From Bifidobacterium breve (GTDB lineage: Bacteria > Actinomycetota > Actinomycetes > S36-B12): a stretch of DNA of 10,578 bases. The stretch is from the NCBI GenBank assembly GCA_945900705.1, contig CAMDKJ010000046.1, positions 1 through 10,578 of the forward strand, read 5' to 3'. The translations under genes and the position numbers were made by a program. The notes under the pieces were generated by a model. The model was given only the letters and a program-made list of their open reading frames with translations, ran no database searches and was not told the DNA's origin. The number at the start of each line of letters is the position of its first letter. Position 1 is the first letter of the stretch. This document shows positions 1 to 5,799 of the stretch, piece by piece.

Positions 1-1
1 A

Positions 2-2815
2 GCCCAGCAACAAGCCGTAACCGATACTTATAACGCGCTGGTGAATGTGCCCCATGTTGCGTCGGTCACCGATCCCTTCGCTAACGCCGCTTCCGGCTTA
101 GTCAGTGCCGATGGAACTTACGCCTTCATCCCGGTGCTACTTGATATTGATAGTGGCCAACTTGATGAGGCAACTGCACAGGTTGTTTTTGATGCCGCCA
201 CAAAACCCGCCAATGCGATTGGAATGGAAGTTGCTGTCGGCGGCCCGGTTGGTGCCGCTCTTTCAAAGCAGTCCACCGAATCGAGTGAAGTAATTGGCCT
301 GCTGACCGCAATGTTGATCATGGCCTTTACTTTCGGGTCGCTCGTCGCCATGGGCCTTCCGATCCTGACAGCGGTCTTTGGACTCGCTATAGGGGTTGCG
401 ACCATCGGTCTCATTGGCCACCTAATTGATATCCCAACCATCGGGCCAACCCTTGCCACCATGATCGGCTTGGGTGTCGGTATTGATTACGCACTGTTCC
501 TTGTGACAAAACACCGAGCACAAGTCCGACAACAGCAGATGGCCATTAAGGATTCGATAGCTGAAGCCGTAGCCACCAGTGGCGGAGCCATCGTGTTTGC
601 TGGGGGCACGGTCATAGTCGCCCTGCTCGCCCTTGCTGTTGCCCAGATTCCGTTTGTTACTTCACTCGGATACGCATGTGCGGTAGCAGTGTTCACCGCA
701 GTACTCGCATCACTAACTCTCTTACCCGCGATGCTGGCCATTCTTGGCCGCGGGGTCGATCGACTCGCCCTCCCAGCCTTTATGCAGCCACGAGCAAAAG
801 AGCCAGACGCAACTTTTTGGGCCCGATGGGCCGCGATGGTGGTCAGGCACCCAGCAATTTCATGCGCGGTCGCCATGGTGATCATGGTGCCGTTGATCAT
901 CCCGCTGTTCACCTTGACCCTCGGTCAATCCGATACCGGAGTCAGTTCAACTAGCACGACCCAACGCGAAGCCTTCGATCTGATTTCAGCAGGCTTTGGC
1001 CCCGGCTACAACGGCGCACTCGTTGTTTCAGTCCTAATGGACCCCCCGGCGCAACCAAGTTCTCAATACACGGCTGACTACGACCAAGCGACTTCAATGC
1101 AAACTGACCTTGAGTCAACCCAGCAAACACTCACCGACCAGGCCGATTCACTTACCGCGCAACAAGAAGACCTGCAATCGCAAGAAGATGACCTAAATGC
1201 CCAGGCGGCAACATTGGAACAAGAACAGGCCGACCTCCAAACCCAAGTTGATGCTTTGAACGTCCAAAAGGCTGCGCTTGAGAAGCAGCAGGCCGATCTC
1301 CAAACCCAAGGCGCGGCCCTCTCGAAGCAGGCTGATGATCTTCAAAAGCAGGCCGACTCACTAACTAAGCAGGCCGCTGATTTACAAAAACAGGCCGACT
1401 CTCTGACTGCGCAACAACAAGCCGCGCAGCAGCAGGCTGCCGCCCAAGCACAAAGTGGAGCCGATCCGGCAACAGCCAGCGCCAATCTTGCAGCCTTGCA
1501 GCAGACCCAGGCCTCCCTTACCGCGCAGGCAAATGATCTAACTAAACAGGAAGCCGACCTAAAAGCACAGCAGGATGAATTGAATAAGGAGAAGGCCGAC
1601 CTTGAAGCGCAACAGGCCGACCTACAAAAGCAGGCCGATGCACTAACCAAACAGGGCAACGAGCTACAGGCTCAGGCTGACGACTTAACCGCTCAGGGCG
1701 CAGACCTGCAAGCCCAAGCCGACTCGCTTCAGGCCCAGGGCGATGACCTTCAGGCGCAAGGGGATCAGCTGCAGGCCCAGGCAGATGACCTAACCGCCCA
1801 GCAGACCGCAGCCGAGCAAGAGCAACAGGACGCCTTGGCCCTCCAAGATGACCTGACAGCTCAGGTAACAACCGCAGGTGGTGATTCTCGAGCCACCGAC
1901 CCGCGGATTGTTAAACTTCAAGACGCACTCGCAACACCAAGTGGCGTCCAACGGGTAATTCCGCCGATGGTCAATGACGCAGGTACCGCCGTCGTAATTA
2001 GCGTAATCGCCACCACGCGGCCGGCCGATCCTGCTACCGCGCAATTAGTGGATCAACTTCGAAGTGAAGTCATCCCACCAGCCCTGAGCCCAGGGATGCA
2101 AGCTGATGTCGGCGGTAATACCGCTAACAACGTCGATCTAGCAACTGTTATCACCGAAAAACTCCCCTTGGTGATACTCACCGTTATCGCGCTTAGCTTC
2201 TTACTTCTCCTTATCGCATTCAGGTCTTTGCTGATCCCGGTGCAAGCGGCAATCACAAACCTGCTCTCGGCTGCTGCCGCATTTGGTGTGGTAACAGCGG
2301 TGTTCCAATGGGGTTGGGGCCTAGACCTAATTGGTCTGTCTTCTCCGTATGGCACCGTGCCTATCGCAAGCTTTGTGCCATTGATGATGTTCGCGGCGCT
2401 TTTTGGGCTGTCAATGGACTACGAGGTTTTCTTCATTAGTCACGTACAAGGCCTACATGGCAAGGGCATGGCGCACAAGGATGCGGTGCGTTCTGGGCTA
2501 GCTTCCAGTGCGAAAATTATTTCAGCCGCCGCCTTGATCATGATCGCCGTATTTGGCAGCTTTATCCTCATTGATGATCCGATCATTAAACAATTCGGAG
2601 TTGGCCTGTCTGTTGCGGTGGCACTCGCCGCGCTACTTGTCCTGCTGCTTGCGCCCGCGATGCTCACCTTGTTCGGCGAGCGCACCTGGCAACTGCCCAA
2701 ATTCCTAGACAAAATCCTTCCGGATCTAGACCTTGAGGGTAATAAGCGAAGTAGCAACGTTTTAGTGCCAGCAGGCGCTAGCGCAAAAGATGCACCCGGT
2801 AGCCCACCGGAGTGA
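2..2815 (+). CDS. MmpL-family RND exporter with coiled-coil insert (5' partial)
   Basis: A proton-driven inner-membrane exporter of the RND superfamily; MmpL members move lipids, glycolipids or siderophores across actinobacterial envelopes. The frame is open to the window edge, so the first transmembrane helix and the start of porter domain 1 are missing. A GTG at 41 is internal. The visible order is: end of porter domain 1 (to about 290), a five-helix membrane bundle (about 290-760) containing GIDYALFLV with Asp at 485, a linker, another transmembrane helix (about 840-910), and porter domain 2 interrupted by a Gln/Ala/Leu-rich coiled coil (about 1090-1870). A second membrane bundle (about 2155-2680) follows, with LSMDYEVFF and Asp at 2417. 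The two Asp-Tyr pairs are the family's proton-relay residues. The C-terminal cytoplasmic tail is short and ends at TGA 2813-2815. The family call is firm; the substrate is unknown. The gene converges on a HAD phosphatase. Confidence 0.93.
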   Translation, partial: AQQQAVTDTYNALVNVPHVASVTDPFANAASGLVSADGTYAFIPVLLDIDSGQLDEATAQVVFDAATKPANAIGMEVAVGGPVGAALSKQSTESSEVIGLLTAMLIMAFTFGSLVAMGLPILTAVFGLAIGVATIGLIGHLIDIPTIGPTLATMIGLGVGIDYALFLVTKHRAQVRQQQMAIKDSIAEAVATSGGAIVFAGGTVIVALLALAVAQIPFVTSLGYACAVAVFTAVLASLTLLPAMLAILGRGVDRLALPAFMQPRAKEPDATFWARWAAMVVRHPAISCAVAMVIMVPLIIPLFTLTLGQSDTGVSSTSTTQREAFDLISAGFGPGYNGALVVSVLMDPPAQPSSQYTADYDQATSMQTDLESTQQTLTDQADSLTAQQEDLQSQEDDLNAQAATLEQEQADLQTQVDALNVQKAALEKQQADLQTQGAALSKQADDLQKQADSLTKQAADLQKQADSLTAQQQAAQQQAAAQAQSGADPATASANLAALQQTQASLTAQANDLTKQEADLKAQQDELNKEKADLEAQQADLQKQADALTKQGNELQAQADDLTAQGADLQAQADSLQAQGDDLQAQGDQLQAQADDLTAQQTAAEQEQQDALALQDDLTAQVTTAGGDSRATDPRIVKLQDALATPSGVQRVIPPMVNDAGTAVVISVIATTRPADPATAQLVDQLRSEVIPPALSPGMQADVGGNTANNVDLATVITEKLPLVILTVIALSFLLLLIAFRSLLIPVQAAITNLLSAAAAFGVVTAVFQWGWGLDLIGLSSPYGTVPIASFVPLMMFAALFGLSMDYEVFFISHVQGLHGKGMAHKDAVRSGLASSAKIISAAALIMIAVFGSFILIDDPIIKQFGVGLSVAVALAALLVLLLAPAMLTLFGERTWQLPKFLDKILPDLDLEGNKRSSNVLVPAGASAKDAPGSPPE
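1109..1792 (+). repeat. Leucine-heptad coiled-coil hairpin within the exporter
   Basis: A degenerate 21-bp (seven-codon) repeat encodes units such as ADLQKQA, DSLTKQA and DDLQAQG. Arm 1 runs from 1109 to 1405 with a leucine at every seventh residue for 15 heptads. Arm 2 runs from 1496 to 1792, again with 15 leucines in exact heptad register. Between them lies an Ala/Gln-rich stretch with a Ser-Gly-Ala-Asp-Pro turn at 1454-1468. The pattern predicts an antiparallel coiled-coil hairpin projecting from porter domain 2. Long coiled-coil insertions at this place are known in mycobacterial MmpL4/MmpL5-type proteins. There is no sign of frame disruption. Confidence 0.88.
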
Positions 2816-2838
2816 TCGAACATCTAGCTGCAGTAGTT

Positions 2839-2874
2839 GCGGTTCAGGCACCGGTTGTCGACGGCCTGAACCGC
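2839..2874. terminator. Putative bidirectional terminator hairpin
   Basis: A perfect 11-bp inverted repeat, GCGGTTCAGGC at 2839-2849 and GCCTGAACCGC at 2864-2874, is separated by a 14-base loop. It occupies the 64-base gap between the convergent exporter and HAD phosphatase genes, where a shared terminator is expected. Neither side has a T-run, so it is not a canonical U-tract terminator. Strong hairpins lacking a U-tract are common at actinobacterial gene ends. It could instead protect the 3' end of the mRNA. Confidence 0.72.
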
Positions 2875-2879
2875 TGATC

Positions 2880-3611
2880 CTAGGCTGATGCGGGGTAGCG
2901 CACCCTTGGATCATGCCCAGCGATTCTCTTAACCGGCGCACCGCGTCGGGCGGTCTCCATGACACCCCAACCATTCTTTTTCGCAATATTCAAGAGCTGG
3001 GTATTTGGGTTAACCACCACCGGCATCCCGACACTCGCTAGCAGTGGTAGATCATTGATCGAGTCCGAGTAAGCCCAAGACATGTCTAGCTCCAAGCCGT
3101 GGATCGCGGCCTGATCTATCACCAATTTAACTTTGCCGGGCCCATGCGCGATTGCGCCGACCAAATTGCCGGTGTAGTGGCCGTCCCGCACTTCAGAGAC
3201 TGTGCCGATGGATCCCGACATGCCAAGCTCCCCCGCTATCGCCGAGGCAAGTTCTATTGGGCTTGCGGTAACCAGCCATGTCGCAATCCCATGAAGCTGA
3301 AAACGGCGAAGCTCATCCAAGACATCAGGCACGAGAATCGATGGCAGCTTCTTGCGTACAAATTCGCTGGTCACCGCGAGCATCGCATCTTCGCTGCGCC
3401 CTGCCACTAGGGCAAGTGCTCGGGCGGCCGCGGAAGTCGAAACACCTTCTGGCTCTGCGCGGCGCACGATGAAGGACATCTCCTGCCGCGCAAAGCGCAT
3501 GACCTCCCTTCGCGGGATCACTTTCTTGCGGACCAGATCGCAGGCGAGGTGGTACAGCGAGGATCCACGTACGAGCGTGTTGTCCAGATCAAAGAAAGCC
3601 GCCATTGCCAT
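2880..3611 (-). CDS. HAD-IB family phosphatase (SerB-like hydrolase)
   Basis: A cytoplasmic haloacid-dehalogenase phosphohydrolase of subclass IB, the group that contains phosphoserine phosphatase. All four motifs are present: motif I FDLDNTL with nucleophile Asp8 and general acid Asp10, motif II around Thr115/Ser117 in LVTAS, motif III Lys160, and motif IV YSDSIND with Asp183 and Asp187 for magnesium. A helical cap lies between motifs I and II. The T-x-x-E-x-x-D-G-x-Y-T-G stretch before Lys160 matches the small HAD-IB hydrolases usually annotated only by fold. At 243 residues it has typical length. Two in-frame ATGs are possible, at 3609-3611 and 3603-3605; the second has an AGG eight bases upstream and may be used. 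The gene appears monocistronic, divergent from the glycosyltransferase. Its substrate cannot be read from sequence; a phosphorylated metabolite or lipid precursor is possible. Confidence 0.88.
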   Translation of the reverse strand: MAMAAFFDLDNTLVRGSSLYHLACDLVRKKVIPRREVMRFARQEMSFIVRRAEPEGVSTSAAARALALVAGRSEDAMLAVTSEFVRKKLPSILVPDVLDELRRFQLHGIATWLVTASPIELASAIAGELGMSGSIGTVSEVRDGHYTGNLVGAIAHGPGKVKLVIDQAAIHGLELDMSWAYSDSINDLPLLASVGMPVVVNPNTQLLNIAKKNGWGVMETARRGAPVKRIAGHDPRVRYPASA

Positions 3612-3742
3612 GGCCTAATCATTACTTCACTCGACGCGGTGACACCGACCTAACACTCAGAAAGCACACTGTTCACTCGAAATTTGCGGACACGACAACT
3701 ACATGATTGATCGGTGACCGATTGACAAGTCTTACTTCATCT

Positions 3743-4867
3743 ATGCGGGTAGCCATAGCTGCAGAGTCGTTCTTTCCTCGCGTCAACGGTGTCAGCAACT
3801 CCGTTGCGCATGTGGTCAAACACCTTAAATCAGAGGGTATTCCAGCGGAAATCATCGCTCCCGGGCTGTATCCGGGAAATGATTTCCACGGAACCCCGGT
3901 GCACCGCGTGCGTTCAGTGAACCTCCCCGGTGTCCATGACTTCGATATATCGATGACAACCACTTCTTCCATCATCGCCACCTTGGAGAAATTTCAGCCC
4001 ACGCTGGTGCATTTGGCTTCACCCTTCGTGCTCGGATCGCGCGTTCTGCAGGCCTGCCGCATTCTCGATATCCCGACCGTCGCAGTATTTCAAACGGATG
4101 TCGCTGGGTATGCGCGTCACTATGGGCTGTCATCTATGTCATTTATTGCCGATGGCATTGTGCGCCGCATCCACTCCAGTGCCACCATAAACTTGGCCCC
4201 TTCCACATCGGCCCAAAACTACTTACAGGGCCTCGGGATTAGCCAACCACTGCTGTGGGGCCGCGGAGTTGACCATGAGGTGTTTAACCCAGAACAACGA
4301 TCTGAGGCATTACGGGGTTCATGGCAAGCCGGCAACAAGGTAATTGTTGGCTACTGCGGGCGGCTAGCACCTGAAAAAGGCATCGGCATGATGAAGTACC
4401 TCCAATGCGACTCGCGGATAAAACTCGTCATCATCGGCGACGGCCCCGATCGCAACAATCTCGAAAGCCTCCTGCCCAACGCGATATTTACCGGGCGCCT
4501 AACCGGGCATGAACTTGGCTCCGCGATGGCATCACTTGACGTACTCATCGCACCGGGTGAACTTGAAACCTTCTGCCAGGTTATTCAAGAGGGCATGGCC
4601 GCTGGCACCCCGGTGATTGCGCCGGCAATTGGTGGCCCCTTAGATCTAATCAGTCACGAAGTCAACGGACTCCTATACCCGCCCGGTGATGCTGCCGAAA
4701 TGGTGCGGCAAGTCGATCGGCTCGTAGCAGATGCAGCCTTACGAAAAGAAATCAGCGGCGTAGCGCATGATCGAGTGCAATCTCGGACTTGGTCCGCCCT
4801 CGGCCGTGAACTCGTCGGGCACTACCAATCAGCTAGCCGCGGACTGCGACTACCAGCGGCAGCTTGA
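3743..4867 (+). CDS. GT4 glycosyltransferase, MgtA-like, probably GDP-mannose-dependent
   Basis: A retaining glycosyltransferase of family GT4 with a GT-B fold, 374 residues from the chosen start. The N-terminal acceptor domain opens with VAIAAESFFPRVNGVSNSV, the signature of MgtA/PimB-type actinobacterial mannosyltransferases. Next come FQTDVAGYARHYG and LLWGRGVDHEVF, then the donor domain with VGYCGRLAPEKG, IIGDGPDR and the E-x7-E motif (Glu275 and Glu283 in ELETFCQVIQE), followed by IGGPLDLI. These features suggest mannosyl transfer to a lipid or lipoglycan acceptor at the inner face of the membrane; donor and acceptor are inferred. The reading frame also has a TTG at 3707, but the ATG at 3743 starts exactly where family members start, so I prefer it. 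No clear ribosome binding site precedes it. Its TGA overlaps the next start codon as TGATG, so the two genes are likely coupled. Confidence 0.9.
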   Translation: MRVAIAAESFFPRVNGVSNSVAHVVKHLKSEGIPAEIIAPGLYPGNDFHGTPVHRVRSVNLPGVHDFDISMTTTSSIIATLEKFQPTLVHLASPFVLGSRVLQACRILDIPTVAVFQTDVAGYARHYGLSSMSFIADGIVRRIHSSATINLAPSTSAQNYLQGLGISQPLLWGRGVDHEVFNPEQRSEALRGSWQAGNKVIVGYCGRLAPEKGIGMMKYLQCDSRIKLVIIGDGPDRNNLESLLPNAIFTGRLTGHELGSAMASLDVLIAPGELETFCQVIQEGMAAGTPVIAPAIGGPLDLISHEVNGLLYPPGDAAEMVRQVDRLVADAALRKEISGVAHDRVQSRTWSALGRELVGHYQSASRGLRLPAAA

Positions 4868-5676
4868 TGTATCAGACGGTTGTCGGCCTTGGAGATAGCG
4901 TTGCATTCGGCATCGGCGACATCGGAGACAACTTCAGCGGCCCTGGCTGGTTAGGCCGAAGCGCACATGCGTTGCGCGTACCTAAGCACCTGAACCTTTC
5001 CTTCCCCGGTGCCAGGTCAAAGGATCTAGCCCGGGTACAAATACCAGCGGCAGAATGCCTCAGGCCCGATCTAGCCCTGATCTCAATCGGCGGCAATGAC
5101 ATGCTGCGCTCGCGTTTTGACCCACCGACCTTCGCCCGTGACATCCGTGAGTCGATCAATCGACTCCGGCGGGTAGGCACCAAAGTATTCTTGATTGAAA
5201 TTCCCGATCCCCGGCGCTCAACTGTCTACCCCAGCATCGTGGGTAAGGCTTTTCACCAGCGCGCCTCCACCATCAATTCAGCCCTGCGTTGGGCAGCAGG
5301 TGAAGAGGGGGCAACGGTCATTGATCTGTGGTCGGTTGATTCGATTTACGAGCGCGACTTCTGGCATGTTGATCGCATCCATCCATCACCGCGCGGATAT
5401 CAGTTCCTGACCGATCGCACTGTCGAACTCCTCGGCGCCCACCCCTGTGCCGGTATCCCCAGCATCAGCGCGAAGCAACCGAACCGCTGGTGGTGGCTCT
5501 TAGCTAATGCCTCACCCTGGGTGCTGAAGCGATCCTTTGACCTATTTCCGGGTCTAGCCATCCTCATTGCAAAAGGTCTATGCGGTGGCAGGTCGAGCAA
5601 AAACTCTCTTGTGGCTCCCCCATCTGGACTCGAACCAGAAACCCTTCGATTAACAGTCGAATGCTCTGCCAATTGA
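4867..5676 (+). CDS. SGNH/GDSL-family hydrolase
   Basis: A serine esterase or acylhydrolase of the SGNH superfamily, 269 residues from this ATG. Block I is GLGDS with nucleophile Ser11, block II includes Gly48, block III is GGND with Gly76 and Asn77, and block V is DRIH with Asp169 and His172, so the catalytic set is complete. No signal peptide is visible because the protein begins directly at the first beta strand; it is probably cytoplasmic. A hydrophobic segment at residues 218-238 ends the recognisable part. The ATG shares its A with the TGA of the upstream glycosyltransferase, which suggests translational coupling and a joint role in glycolipid or glycan modification (inference). Residues 249-269 are encoded antisense to the tRNA-Asn gene, and the stop codon at 5674-5676 lies inside that gene. 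This tail is probably not functionally conserved. The substrate is unknown. Confidence 0.87.
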   Translation: MYQTVVGLGDSVAFGIGDIGDNFSGPGWLGRSAHALRVPKHLNLSFPGARSKDLARVQIPAAECLRPDLALISIGGNDMLRSRFDPPTFARDIRESINRLRRVGTKVFLIEIPDPRRSTVYPSIVGKAFHQRASTINSALRWAAGEEGATVIDLWSVDSIYERDFWHVDRIHPSPRGYQFLTDRTVELLGAHPCAGIPSISAKQPNRWWWLLANASPWVLKRSFDLFPGLAILIAKGLCGGRSSKNSLVAPPSGLEPETLRLTVECSAN

Positions 5677-5687
5677 GCTATGGGGGA
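5612..5687 (-). tRNA. tRNA-Asn (anticodon GUU)
   Basis: A complete 76-base cloverleaf. The acceptor arms TCCCCCA (5681-5687, read on the minus strand) and TGGGGGA (5616-5622) pair over seven bases. The D arm is GCTC-AATTGGCA-GAGC. The anticodon stem TTCGA/TCGAA encloses the loop CTGTTAA, giving GTT at 5652-5654. The T arm contains GTTCGAGTC. The discriminator base is G and the CCA end is encoded (5612-5614). It charges asparagine for AAC and AAU codons. The hydrolase gene on the other strand overlaps its last 65 bases. Confidence 0.97.
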
Positions 5688-5755
5688 ATACGCAACCTTG
5701 GCAATGGTGCCCGTGAAGGATAGCAAGGTGTGCTCGGCCTCGAATATTCCCCCAT
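5680..5755. repeat. 11-bp inverted repeat of the tRNA 5' end
   Basis: The sequence TATTCCCCCAT, which covers the start of tRNA-Asn plus three upstream bases, occurs on the minus strand at 5690-5680 and again on the plus strand at 5745-5755. The two copies form a perfect inverted repeat 54 bases apart, flanking the tRNA promoter region. It is real as sequence, but its meaning is unknown and chance is possible. Confidence 0.6.
5717..5725 (-). promoter_or_regulatory. Candidate extended -10 promoter of tRNA-Asn
   Basis: On the minus strand the bases read TGCTATCCT, an extended -10 element (TGn followed by a TATAAT-like hexamer). It lies 30 bases upstream of the mature tRNA 5' end, which would leave a leader of about 20 bases for RNase P to remove. 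No good -35 hexamer is seen at the expected spacing. Confidence 0.4.
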
Positions 5756-5771
5756 GCGGCTACCCATTCAC

Positions 5772-5780
5772 TGCTACTAT
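5772..5780 (+). promoter_or_regulatory. Candidate extended -10 promoter of the repeat-protein gene
   Basis: TGCTACTAT is an extended -10 element whose hexamer TACTAT matches four of six consensus bases. It lies 19 bases before the chosen start codon of the downstream gene. Transcription would begin near 5787, giving a very short leader that still holds the AAAGGAG ribosome binding site. The -35 region is not recognisable. Confidence 0.42.
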
Positions 5781-5788
5781 TTTTGGCC

Positions 5789-5795
5789 AAAGGAG
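5789..5795 (+). promoter_or_regulatory. Ribosome binding site AAAGGAG that decides the start
   Basis: AAAGGAG ends four bases before the ATG at 5800. It is a strong Shine-Dalgarno match and selects that ATG over the open frame that extends back to 5680 and begins within the tRNA. A second ATG at 5809 has a spacing of 13 and is less likely. Confidence 0.75.
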
Positions 5796-5799
5796 TCAG

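Noticed and set aside
1342..1659. Cys/Ala-rich minus-strand frame opposite the coiled coil
   Set aside because: It is the shadow of the Gln/Ala repeat codons of the exporter and has no credible start signal.
3722..3727. Perfect TTGACA as a -35 box for the glycosyltransferase
   Set aside because: The matching -10 position would fall inside the gene after its start codon, and no -10-like hexamer is there.
3707..3742. TTG start giving 12 extra residues on the glycosyltransferase
   Set aside because: The family signature begins immediately at the ATG at 3743; the extra residues look unlike family N-termini. It cannot be fully excluded, since neither start has a good ribosome binding site.
5612..5687. 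tRNA-Asn as the attachment site of an integrated element carrying the repeat-protein gene
   Set aside because: No second copy of the tRNA 3' end is present and there is no integrase, so integration is not supported.
5400..5726. Minus-strand frame containing IAQLAEHSTVNRRVSG
   Set aside because: This is the well-known false protein made by translating a tRNA gene; it lies across tRNA-Asn and antisense to the hydrolase.
5680..5799. N-terminal 40-residue extension of the repeat protein back to an ATG at 5680
   Set aside because: It begins inside the tRNA gene, crosses its promoter region, has the only cysteines of the frame, and lacks a ribosome binding site, whereas AAAGGAG precedes the ATG at 5800.
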